From the NCBI GenBank assembly GCA_015485455.1, contig WFTN01000186.1, positions 1-6,022 of the forward strand: a DNA stretch of 6,022 bases, in the 5' to 3' direction. Shown one piece after another: positions 1-6,022 of the stretch (positions are counted from its first letter, which is position 1; every line of letters starts with the position of its first letter). The translations under genes and the position numbers were made by a program. This DNA comes from Planctomycetota bacterium. GTDB lineage: Bacteria; Planctomycetota; GCA-002687715; DRQF01. The notes under the pieces were generated by a model that had not been told where the DNA came from, did no database searches, and saw only the letters and a program-made list of their open reading frames with translations.

Positions 1-403
1 CCAAAGCCAATCCCACGGCGATGGGTATACCCCCAGCGGTAATTCCGTTGGAGCCCATGAATCCGATGTCAGGTGCGGCGATGTGCTGACTGCCTCCTTT
101 GCCCCGACAATAGCCGGTCTCTTTGCCAGCGAGTTCTGCCAGGAAGGGGGCTGCTGCGCCACCTTTTGCCAAGAGATGGCCGTGGCCACGGTGATTGCTG
201 ACAACTTGGTCATGAGGCCAGAGCCTTGATGAAACACCCACAGGGACAGCTTCTTGCCCGATGCAGAGGTGAGTCGTTCCTCCGAGAGTACCGTCTGCAA
301 GGAGCCGGCTGACGCACTCTTCGAATTTGCGAATGCGCAGGGCTTGTCGGTAAAGCTCAGAAACTCCGGTGAATGTGTCGTTTGTTTCGAATGTAGGGTG
401 CAT
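1..403 (-). CDS. Thiamine-diphosphate-dependent 2-oxo acid dehydrogenase E1 component, alpha subunit (pyruvate/acetoin dehydrogenase type), N-terminal part
   Basis: The gene is cut by the left window edge; 134 N-terminal residues are visible. E1 alpha subunits pair with E1 beta to decarboxylate a 2-oxo acid (pyruvate, branched-chain acids, or acetoin cleavage) on thiamine diphosphate and pass the acyl group to the lipoyl E2; they act in the cytoplasm. The visible part follows the family closely: LYRQALRIRKFEE at about residues 17-29, GTTHLCIGQEAVPVG at about 41-55, HRGHGHLLAKGG at about 69-80, a glycine-rich CRGKGGSQH stretch near 96-104, and FMGSNGITAGGIPIAVG near 113-129. The GDG...N metal/cofactor motif would lie beyond the edge. 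The ATG at 403 puts the first conserved helix about 17 residues in, as usual; only a weak purine stretch precedes it. It starts 36 bases after the membrane Fe-S gene on the same strand, so it is probably co-transcribed. Family assignment is firm; the substrate (pdhA, acoA or bkdA-like) cannot be settled from this fragment. Confidence 0.93.
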   Translation of the reverse strand, partial: MHPTFETNDTFTGVSELYRQALRIRKFEECVSRLLADGTLGGTTHLCIGQEAVPVGVSSRLWPHDQVVSNHRGHGHLLAKGGAAAPFLAELAGKETGYCRGKGGSQHIAAPDIGFMGSNGITAGGIPIAVGLAL

Positions 404-439
404 GGGATCCGAGGAATTCTGTTCTAAGTTTTGTCGGGC

Positions 440-1477
440 TTAAGACTCTGCCCACTCTGGTCGATGGCTCCATGAATTCTGCTCTGCATTGCGCAATAGG
501 AACCACCATGAAAACAGTGCCACTGTCAGGATGCGCAGGACAAGAGGAAACATATTGGGGAGAGAGGTGCCCAGGTCGACGAGCATGCCGTCACCTTCGA
601 AGAGGCCAAAGCCAAAGAGTGCAGGGAGCCTAAACCAGTAGTAGCAGGTGACGGCTAAGGTCACGAAGACCTTGGCTAGGGTTTTCTTTTGTCGCTCGCC
701 AATGGAGTGACGCAGGGCGACATAGACGGCCAGGGAAAGAATCATTCCCCCCCAAGGCCAAGAGTAGATCTCACCCAAATGGCTTAGTCCCGAGGCCAAT
801 TGATAGTCTGCTACTTGAAACCAACCCCAGATGTAGCCCGGGAAACCCCCGATGAGCACTGTGGGTACGAGTCCTCTCAAGCCAGACTTTTCTTGTTCTT
901 GAATAAACTGGTCTCCTTGCCCTGAGTCTGGGCAGATGTGAATACAAATGTGGCAAGAGTCGCAATGCCCATTGCTGAGAGTGGCCGCTGGGCTGTTACC
1001 ATAAAGTTTTTCGACGGGGTGAACGGGACAGAGACCGCTGCACCAAGCACTTTTCCATTCGTAGCGAGAACCCAAGAACGCGCCACAAATGGCCAAAGCC
1101 AGGATGACACTGGCGGTGGCTGGTCCGCTTAGATCAAGGCCAGCGTGACGAAGGGGGACCAAGAGCAAGAGGAGAAGGAGTCCAGCAAGGGTGAGTTGTT
1201 TTTGGCTCCGTGCCGAAATTTTCTCTTGCCGTGAAAAGCCCAAGTGACGGGGTAGAAGCGCGGTTGTTCCCAAGGGGCAAATGTTGCGCCATAGGCCAGG
1301 GAGGAAGACAAGCAGGGCAGGGGCTACAGGGATGAGAACGTTCCAGAATGCGTGGAGGCCAATGACGGGTTTGAAAAAGAGGAGCAAGATAATGGTGATT
1401 CCGATGAGCCAGACGACGCCTTGAAGGACGCGCCAGACTCTTCTTTCTATGTCTATGTTGGGTGCTGCTGTACTCAT
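440..1477 (-). CDS. Polytopic membrane 4Fe-4S-binding protein (NosR/NapH-like polyferredoxin style)
   Basis: 345 residues. About eight hydrophobic segments are visible, near 18-35, 42-61, 95-110, 120-137, 199-222, 239-257, 267-290 and 309-328. A soluble patch between segments 4 and 5 holds the cofactor motifs: C146-x3-C150-P (CSGLCPVHPVEKLYG) and a classical ferredoxin signature C172-x2-C175-x2-C178-x3-C182-P. Another cysteine, C67 in NICPLG, follows segment 2. The CxxxCP plus 4Fe-4S layout resembles the membrane electron-transfer proteins NosR, NapH and CcoG/RdxA, which carry electrons between quinol or cytoplasmic donors and periplasmic redox enzymes. Here there is only one full ferredoxin motif instead of the usual two. 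By inference it is an inner-membrane electron carrier, perhaps partner to the divergent di-heme cytochrome. The ATG at 1477 is 32 bases after the Rrf2 gene, with no clear ribosome binding site. The exact family is not recognised, so no symbol is given. Confidence 0.85.
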   Translation of the reverse strand: MSTAAPNIDIERRVWRVLQGVVWLIGITIILLLFFKPVIGLHAFWNVLIPVAPALLVFLPGLWRNICPLGTTALLPRHLGFSRQEKISARSQKQLTLAGLLLLLLLVPLRHAGLDLSGPATASVILALAICGAFLGSRYEWKSAWCSGLCPVHPVEKLYGNSPAATLSNGHCDSCHICIHICPDSGQGDQFIQEQEKSGLRGLVPTVLIGGFPGYIWGWFQVADYQLASGLSHLGEIYSWPWGGMILSLAVYVALRHSIGERQKKTLAKVFVTLAVTCYYWFRLPALFGFGLFEGDGMLVDLGTSLPNMFPLVLRILTVALFSWWFLLRNAEQNSWSHRPEWAES

Positions 1478-1509
1478 GAAGGTGCTCGCGGATTTTGGGC
1501 TTTGATCGG

Positions 1510-1947
1510 TTAGGGTTGAGTTTGGCTAAGTGAGTTCACGGATGGGGGGGTGAAGTTCTTGAGGTCAGCAATGCTTGTGGTCTGCATGTCAGCCTCGATT
1601 TGGCGTTTCAGCTTGCCCCATGTGTGATGAAAGGCGCAAGCCGTCTCATCTGAGCAGAGACCGTGACCAATGACACAGCGATGCCATTGCCTTTCAGGTT
1701 CCAATGCGTCTATGACTTGACTGAGCATGACAGAGGAAGGATTGATCGCCATGGTCCAGCCACCTTTCCTTCCTTTCAGGGCTCGCAACCACCCTTGACG
1801 GGCTAATGGCTGCAACGATTTTGTGACATAAGTCGCTGAAATTCCCAGCTTTATGCCGATTTCTTTGGATTGCAGTATGGCGCCATCCTCTTCGGCTACG
1901 AGGAGGGAAAGGCAACGAAGGCAGATCTCTGTGCTTTGTTGAAACAT
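1510..1947 (-). CDS. Rrf2-family transcriptional regulator with iron-sulfur-type cysteine triad
   Basis: 145 residues, a normal length for Rrf2 proteins (IscR, NsrR, RsrR, CymR). The N-terminus (STEICLRCLSLLVAEE, 5-20) matches the first Rrf2 helix. A winged helix-turn-helix follows at about 25-65: KEIGIKLGISATYVTKSLQPLARQG is read as the recognition region, and LKGRKGGWTMA (57-67) is the wing with the family's GG motif. The sensor part contains C91-x6-C98-x5-C104 followed by H107, H108 and W110, the pattern of Rrf2 members that hold an Fe-S cluster. Such proteins sense cluster status, nitric oxide or redox state. It is first in a leftward set with the membrane Fe-S protein and the E1 alpha gene, and divergent from the di-heme cytochrome gene, so it probably controls itself and one or both flanks. 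The start at 1947 fits the family N-terminus; no Shine-Dalgarno site is visible upstream. The subfamily (IscR-, NsrR- or RsrR-like) cannot be decided by eye. Confidence 0.93.
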   Translation of the reverse strand: MFQQSTEICLRCLSLLVAEEDGAILQSKEIGIKLGISATYVTKSLQPLARQGWLRALKGRKGGWTMAINPSSVMLSQVIDALEPERQWHRCVIGHGLCSDETACAFHHTWGKLKRQIEADMQTTSIADLKNFTPPSVNSLSQTQP

Positions 1948-2127
1948 GATGGGAGCTTAAAGGGAATCTGACTACAAACAAGATAATCGTAGTTTTTTTA
2001 CGAATATAGCGATATAAGGGGAGCCGGGAGAGTGCCCCCGCTTCTCGCAGCCAGGAATTTGGTGCTGTTCAGCGGACGAAAGCTCGCCCCATTGCTGCCC
2101 TTGTCACTCAATCTTGGATGTGAAGTC
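1948..2127. promoter_or_regulatory. Divergent promoter region between the Rrf2 operon and the di-heme cytochrome gene
   Basis: These 180 bases separate two outward-facing genes and must hold both promoters. The stretch 1960-2020 is AT-rich compared with its flanks, with a T run at 1993-1999 and TA-rich elements at 2004-2018, including TATAAG at 2013-2018, a possible -10 for the rightward gene. No convincing -35 consensus was found for either direction. An inverted repeat (separate entry) lies in the AT-rich part. The rightward transcript would then have a leader of roughly 100 bases before the ATG at 2128. An open frame does extend upstream from 2128 to a GTG at 2032, but the residues it adds do not resemble a signal peptide start. 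Confidence 0.55.
1971..1993. promoter_or_regulatory. Imperfect inverted repeat, candidate Rrf2 operator
   Basis: The plus strand reads ACTACAA, nine bases, then TCGTAGT: two 7-base arms that pair with a single mismatch, total span 23 bases. Its size and its place between the Rrf2 gene (start 24 bases to the left) and the divergent cytochrome gene suit a dimeric regulator site. It does not match the IscR or NsrR consensus I know. A run of seven T (1993-1999) follows on the plus strand, so it could also be read as a weak rightward terminator hairpin. The stem is poor in GC, however, and no rightward gene lies upstream, so an operator is the better reading. Confidence 0.4.
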
Positions 2128-4599
2128 ATGAGACGCCTCATTTTCTCTTTCGCCTTTCTTGTCCTGCATGTTTCTCTCACGGCTCAAGAGCTCCCCTCAG
2201 AAAAGCCCGACTTTGTCAATTACGAGTCGGGGCAAGTTCACCCCATGGCCGTCTCCGCCGATGGCAAGAAACTCTACGCTCTCAACACACCCAACAACGC
2301 GGTGTCGGTCTTTTCCTTGGCGAATCCATTGGTTCCCCAACTGATTCGCGAAATCTCGGTGGGCTTGGAACCAGTGAGTCTTTGCCTTCGCAATGAAGAT
2401 GAGCTTTGGGTGGTGGAGAATCTTTCTGACGGCATCAGTGTGGTGTCTCTCAAAGAGAACAGGGTGGTGGGGACCATATCCTTAGGCGATGAACCGACAG
2501 ATATCGTTTTTGCTGGCTCCCCTCAACGCGCTTATGTTTCCCTCAGCGGCGAAGATTCCGTTTGCGTCTTAGACCCGAATAATCGCGAAATTGTGGCCAC
2601 CATTCCCATTCTCGCTAAAACGCCAAGGGCCCTCGCTACAAATCCAGAGGGAAGCCGTGTTTTTGTTTTGGCCTTTCATTCAGGGAATCGCACCACTCTT
2701 ATTCCTATCGACCCAGCCCCGGCTCCCCCAATGCCTACCAACAAGGACCTGCCTCCAGCTCCGAAGACGAGTCTCATCGTTTCTCTGGATGATCCGAACT
2801 GGAAATTCCACCCCATGAACTTGGTTGACTATGACGTCTTTGAGATCAGTCCAAAGACTCAGAAGGTCATTAAGCAGGTCAAGGGTGTTGGCACGACGAA
2901 CTTTGATCTTGTTTACGATCCCAAAGAAGATGCTCTCTTCGTCGCCAACGCTGATTCCAGGAATCAGTTTCGTTTTGAACCCGCTGTCAACGGTCATGTC
3001 ATTGACAATCGTGTGAGCCGCATCTCTTTGGGTGAGAAGCCCGCTGTGCAGTATTTCGACGTGAATCCTCATGTCGATTATGAGGTCTTGCCGAATCTGC
3101 CGGCTAAGAAATTGGCCTTGGCTGATTTGACTTCGATTGTGTTGAACAAGAAGGGCCAACTTTTCGTCACAGCCCAGGGCAGTGATCGCATTGGGATACT
3201 GGCGAAAGACGGCGAAATCCTCGGGCGCATCGATGTCAGTCAGGCTCCCATGGATGGCCGTGATACCTTCAACAAGCGGGGTCCTCGGGCTTTGGTCTTT
3301 GGCAACGATGAGACTCTTTTGTACTGCTACAATCGTCTTTCCCACACCATTGCTGTGGTGAATGTCGCTGACCGTAGTGTGGGGGCTGAGGTGGCGATCG
3401 GTTTCGACCCAACGCCCAAGTACATACGAGATGGCCGCAAGTTTCTCTACGAAGCGCGAATCTCTGGCAATGGCACCATGTCTTGCGCGAGCTGCCACAT
3501 CGATGGAGATACAGATCTCTTAGTCTGGGACTTAGGTGATCCTAACGGAAAAATGATGCCCGTTCCTAAACAAGAAGAATTGAGCTTCATGCCCAAAGGC
3601 AGCTCACCTGAAGGATTCTTTCATCCCATGAAGGGGCCAATGGTCACCCAGACACTTCATGGTTTAGATCCGAATCCTCCGTTTCACTGGCGCGGGGACA
3701 AAGAAGACCTCACCGGATTCAACGATGCTTTTGTCTCTTTGCATGGGGGATCGCGGATTCCTTACTGCGAAATGAAGACTTACGAGAAATTCTTGTTGAA
3801 CATTGCTCATGGCCCGAACCCTCATCGGGGCTTAGACAACGGTTTGTCCCCTGAGGCCCAAAGGGGGGAGTTCACCTTCCGAAACACCACGGCCATTGAT
3901 TTTCCTGATCATACGTTGGTGAAATGTGTTGATTGCCACAGCAATCCTGATGGTGCCAATAACCATATCTTCATGCCGGTGAAGCAAGCCTTCATCGGCA
4001 TACCCCAGCCCATCAACACTCCTCAGCTTCGCGGCATTTACAGACGAGGAGAGGCCAAGATCGATGGTTCTCCCTCGAAAGTCGGGTTTGGTTACGCCAA
4101 TGATGGCAACTTCCCAACACTGCGTGCATTCCTTGACTTGGTTACTTTCAATGCCATGCCTACAGCAGAAAAAGATGATCTGGCCGAGTTCATTCGAGCT
4201 TGGGACACAGGGACGGCTCCAGCAGTGGGCTTTCGCCTGGCACTTGGTTCCAAGACCGTCGGTGACAATCGATATCGGCGAGTCATCGACACCTTGGAAT
4301 GGCAGGCCGCTCTTGGGGAGATTGACTTGGTGGCTCAAGGGATCATGAACGGCACTGAGACCAGCTTTCTCTTCGACCCCAAGACCCGTACCTATTTGAC
4401 CACGAGGAAAAAGGGAGACCGCTTAGCTCGGGCCACCATGGAAGTCATCGCGGGGAAAGGGAGCCTTGATATTATTTTCACCGGAGTTGCTCCTGGTTGC
4501 GGGAAGCGTTTGTCCCTCGACCGTAACCGAGATGGAGTCCTTGATTCACCTCAGGCCAAAATGGCGTCAGCCGGGTCAGAGGTCGGCAAACAGGATTGA
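2128..4599 (+). CDS. Secreted di-heme cytochrome c with N-terminal YVTN-type beta-propeller (MauG-like C-terminal module)
   Basis: 823 residues from the ATG at 2128. This start was chosen because it yields a clean signal peptide (MRRLIFSFAFLVLHVSLTA, likely cut after A19) and has GGA nine bases upstream; a GTG at 2032 would add 32 residues before it. Residues about 25-440 form repeated beta-propeller blades of YVTN/YncE type, for example GKKLYALNTPNNAVSVFSL, ELWVVENLSDGISVVSL and ERSVG-like turns, with a proline-rich loop near 192-212. Two haem c sites follow: C453-A-S-C456-H457 and C600-V-D-C603-H604. They are 147 residues apart, as in MauG/cytochrome c peroxidase di-haem proteins. Between them lie HPMKGPMVTQTL and FHWRGDKEDLTGFNDAF (from F519). 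The C-terminus carries DRNRDGVLD (798-806), a DxNxDGxxD calcium-binding-like motif. It should act in the periplasm as an electron-transfer or oxidase/peroxidase-like enzyme; the substrate is unknown. It is divergent from an Rrf2 regulator and a membrane Fe-S protein, its plausible regulator and redox partner. Confidence 0.9.
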   Translation: MRRLIFSFAFLVLHVSLTAQELPSEKPDFVNYESGQVHPMAVSADGKKLYALNTPNNAVSVFSLANPLVPQLIREISVGLEPVSLCLRNEDELWVVENLSDGISVVSLKENRVVGTISLGDEPTDIVFAGSPQRAYVSLSGEDSVCVLDPNNREIVATIPILAKTPRALATNPEGSRVFVLAFHSGNRTTLIPIDPAPAPPMPTNKDLPPAPKTSLIVSLDDPNWKFHPMNLVDYDVFEISPKTQKVIKQVKGVGTTNFDLVYDPKEDALFVANADSRNQFRFEPAVNGHVIDNRVSRISLGEKPAVQYFDVNPHVDYEVLPNLPAKKLALADLTSIVLNKKGQLFVTAQGSDRIGILAKDGEILGRIDVSQAPMDGRDTFNKRGPRALVFGNDETLLYCYNRLSHTIAVVNVADRSVGAEVAIGFDPTPKYIRDGRKFLYEARISGNGTMSCASCHIDGDTDLLVWDLGDPNGKMMPVPKQEELSFMPKGSSPEGFFHPMKGPMVTQTLHGLDPNPPFHWRGDKEDLTGFNDAFVSLHGGSRIPYCEMKTYEKFLLNIAHGPNPHRGLDNGLSPEAQRGEFTFRNTTAIDFPDHTLVKCVDCHSNPDGANNHIFMPVKQAFIGIPQPINTPQLRGIYRRGEAKIDGSPSKVGFGYANDGNFPTLRAFLDLVTFNAMPTAEKDDLAEFIRAWDTGTAPAVGFRLALGSKTVGDNRYRRVIDTLEWQAALGEIDLVAQGIMNGTETSFLFDPKTRTYLTTRKKGDRLARATMEVIAGKGSLDIIFTGVAPGCGKRLSLDRNRDGVLDSPQAKMASAGSEVGKQD

Positions 4600-4690
4600 C
4601 TGTGACTTCTTGAGAAAACTCGCTTCTTGCGCCTTCCTCCCGTTCCCCACATGATGACTTTCGTCTTGAAGCGCAAAGGAATCGGAACGA

Positions 4691-4698
4691 GGGGGGAG
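4691..4698 (+). promoter_or_regulatory. Strong Shine-Dalgarno site of mazG
   Basis: GGGGGGAG, nine bases before the ATG at 4708. It decides that start over the upstream in-frame TTG at 4627 and the ATG pair at 4651 and 4654, none of which has such a site. It is the only strong ribosome binding site seen in the window. Confidence 0.75.
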
Positions 4699-4707
4699 CA
4701 GCCAAGA

Positions 4708-5508
4708 ATGTCAGATCAAAGGTTAGAAGAGCAATTCGCCAAGCTGACTTCTGTGATGGCGCGTTTGAGGGCTGATTGCCCTTGGGATGCCAAGCAAACC
4801 CACAAGAGCCTTCGGCGCTACTTGTTGGAAGAATGCTACGAAGTACTCGATTGTCTTGATCGAAACGACCGCCAAGGATTGCAAGGAGAGTTGGGCGACC
4901 TTTTGTTTCAGATTTGGTTCCATTGCCAAATGGCGTCGGAGCAGGAGGAGTTCCCCTTTGACCTGGCCGATGTGGTCGAGGGTGTCACCAAGAAATTGGT
5001 ACGTCGACACCCCCACGTCTTTGACGCCGATGGACAAGTTGATGCTCAGTGGGTCAAAGACAACTGGCAGAAGATGAAGATGAAGGAGGGGCGTTCTTCT
5101 CTTCTTGAAGGCGTGCCGATTCACATGCCGTCTTTGCAAGTGGCGGCTTCCTTGCAATCCAAGGCGGCCCAAGTGGGCTTTGATTGGCCTGCTTTGAAAC
5201 CGGTCTTGGAGAAAGTTCGAGAAGAACTTGACGAATTCTTGGTCGAGATGGAAACCCACGAGACCGGAGAGGTGGAAGCAGCCGCCCCGGTGCAAGAGGA
5301 GTTCGGCGACTTACTTTTTTCTTTAGTGAACGTGGGGCGTTGGTTGAAAATTAGTCCAGAGGACGCACTTCGAGAAACCAACCTGAAGTTTAGAAGGCGT
5401 TTTCAGCACATCGAAACTCAAGCAAAGAAAATGGGCCGAACCCTCGATGACATGACTCTTGAAGAAATGGATGCCATCTGGGATGAGGCCAAGAAGTTGG
5501 AGTCATGA
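4708..5508 (+). CDS. mazG: Nucleoside triphosphate pyrophosphohydrolase MazG
   Basis: 266 residues, close to the 263 of Escherichia coli MazG. The enzyme hydrolyses (deoxy)nucleoside triphosphates to monophosphate and pyrophosphate in the cytoplasm; known roles are pool sanitation and, in E. coli, modulation of ppGpp and the stress response. Two tandem all-alpha MazG domains are visible. The first has CPWDAKQTHKSLRRYLLEE at 24-42, the metal-binding pattern E41-E42-x2-E45 with E61-L-G-D64, and RRHPHVF at 99-105. Linker residues W115-VKDNWQKMK follow. The second has KAAQVGFDWP (152-161), R171-E-E-L-D-E176 and E197-E-F-G-D201, then NLKFRRRFQHIE (225-236). All expected acidic residues are present in both domains. 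The start at 4708 is set by a strong Shine-Dalgarno site. It lies 108 bases after the cytochrome gene on the same strand; the link may be only positional, as mazG is usually housekeeping. Confidence 0.96.
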   Translation: MSDQRLEEQFAKLTSVMARLRADCPWDAKQTHKSLRRYLLEECYEVLDCLDRNDRQGLQGELGDLLFQIWFHCQMASEQEEFPFDLADVVEGVTKKLVRRHPHVFDADGQVDAQWVKDNWQKMKMKEGRSSLLEGVPIHMPSLQVAASLQSKAAQVGFDWPALKPVLEKVREELDEFLVEMETHETGEVEAAAPVQEEFGDLLFSLVNVGRWLKISPEDALRETNLKFRRRFQHIETQAKKMGRTLDDMTLEEMDAIWDEAKKLES

Positions 5509-5568
5509 ACTCCGGTCTCGTTTCTGTGCCCCTGATGGTCTCAAAGCCGTGAGTCGTCCGGTGATTAT

Positions 5569-6022
5569 CTAGTTGCCAATCTTCTTCTCGTAGGTAGCGA
5601 TGCGTTCTGTGATTTCATCTTTCAAGGAGCCGAAGGCCTTTTCCTGTAGAGGAAGCAAGAGAGCCTTGGCATCTTCCCAGCGATCGAGCTTGTCTAAGAG
5701 TTCAGCCCGAAAAAGTGCGATGTTGATCCGGTGATCTGAACGTTTGAAATTGTCTGCGATGCTCGCGAGCCAGGTTTCTGTGGCCTCTGGGCCCTCCGTT
5801 GCCATGATCGTGTTTTTTGCTTCCAATAAAGCATCGTAACCCCATCGGGAACTGGCGTTCTTTTCGGCGATTTCCCGAAACAGGGTCAGTGATTTCTCGG
5901 GGAACTCTTTGGCCAAAGCACGGGCCAAGATCCATGTGACGTGAGGCAGTTCGCTCATGGTGGGGTAGTCGGTCCTCAAGCCTTCCGCCAAGGATGCCAC
6001 CATGTCTTGGTCGGCATAGGGC
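5569..6022 (-). CDS. Unrecognised helical TPR-like protein, C-terminal part
   Basis: The last 150 residues of a leftward gene that begins beyond the right edge; the frame is open through 6022, so the ATG at 6003 is probably internal. The sequence is rich in Ala, Leu and Glu, with amphipathic helix pairs in the style of tetratricopeptide repeats: for example HVTWILARALAKEFPEKSL, ALLEAKNTIMATEGPEATE, INIALFRAELLDKLDRWED and ALLLPLQEKAFGSLKDEI, ending ATYEKKIGN before a TAG stop. The DRWEDAKALLLPL segment is close to a canonical TPR second half. No catalytic motif, membrane segment or cysteine is visible in this part. It converges on mazG with 60 bases between the stops. TPR scaffolds usually mediate protein-protein contacts; what the missing N-terminus carries, such as a thioredoxin-like, secretion or enzyme domain, cannot be seen. 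The function is unknown. Confidence 0.72.
   Translation of the reverse strand, partial: PYADQDMVASLAEGLRTDYPTMSELPHVTWILARALAKEFPEKSLTLFREIAEKNASSRWGYDALLEAKNTIMATEGPEATETWLASIADNFKRSDHRINIALFRAELLDKLDRWEDAKALLLPLQEKAFGSLKDEITERIATYEKKIGN

Noticed and set aside
404..420. GGATCC and GAATTC restriction sites close together between the Fe-S and E1 alpha genes, which might suggest a cloning join
   Set aside because: Both flanking genes run intact up to this gap, and no vector-like sequence is visible. Two six-base sites this close can arise by chance.
2032..2127. GTG at 2032 as the start of the cytochrome gene
   Set aside because: It would place 32 residues before a typical signal peptide that begins at the ATG at 2128, which also has a modest ribosome binding site.
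2680..3498. 272-codon open frame on the minus strand inside the cytochrome gene
   Set aside because: It lies fully antisense to a gene with a signal peptide and haem motifs. The translation has no recognisable domain and looks like a mirror of the codon bias of the real frame.
3832..4338. 168-codon minus-strand open frame in the C-terminal part of the cytochrome gene
   Set aside because: Shadow of the conserved haem-binding coding frame; no motif and no plausible start context.
4600..4707. Possible terminator or promoter between the cytochrome gene and mazG
   Set aside because: No clear hairpin with a T run and no recognisable -35/-10 pair; only the mazG ribosome binding site is supportable.
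4723..5295. 190-codon minus-strand open frame inside mazG
   Set aside because: Antisense to a clear two-domain MazG coding region. The protein is rich in His, Leu and Gln with no family resemblance.
5509..5568. Possible bidirectional terminator between the convergent mazG and TPR-like genes
   Set aside because: CCGG and GGTCTC recur here, but as direct repeats or short palindromes. I could not find a stable stem followed by a T run in either direction.

Overview
The window is a compact bacterial chromosomal segment with moderate GC by eye. It holds six protein-coding genes, two of them cut by the window edges, and no RNA genes, mobile elements, CRISPR arrays or long repeats that I could see. 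The periplasmic cytochrome that joins a YVTN beta-propeller to a MauG-like di-heme module and ends in a DxNxDGxxD motif is a style I associate with the Planctomycetota/Verrucomicrobiota (PVC) group. Weak Shine-Dalgarno sites at most genes fit this too. The lineage call is an inference from protein style and was not tested.

Left part (1-1947, minus strand). Three genes read leftward with gaps of 32 and 36 bases, so they probably form one operon. First is an Rrf2-family regulator with three conserved iron-sulfur-type cysteines. Next is a polytopic membrane protein with a ferredoxin-type 4Fe-4S motif and a NosR/NapH-like CxxxCP motif. Last is the N-terminal part of a thiamine-diphosphate-dependent 2-oxo acid (pyruvate/acetoin type) dehydrogenase E1 alpha subunit, which runs off the left edge.

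Centre (1948-4599). A 180-base divergent intergenic region carries an imperfect inverted repeat (ACTACAA-N9-TCGTAGT) that could be the Rrf2 operator. It leads rightward into an 823-residue secreted di-heme cytochrome c with an N-terminal beta-propeller. The Fe-S regulator, the membrane Fe-S electron carrier and the exported di-heme protein around one control region suggest a small redox module. In it the membrane protein could pass electrons between the quinone or cytoplasmic pool and the periplasmic cytochrome. This is inference; no substrate can be read from the sequence.

Right part (4600-6022). A complete mazG (nucleoside triphosphate pyrophosphohydrolase) follows on the plus strand, with the only strong ribosome binding site in the window. 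It converges on the C-terminal part of an unrecognised helical, TPR-like protein on the minus strand, which is cut by the right edge. These two look like housekeeping or unrelated neighbours.
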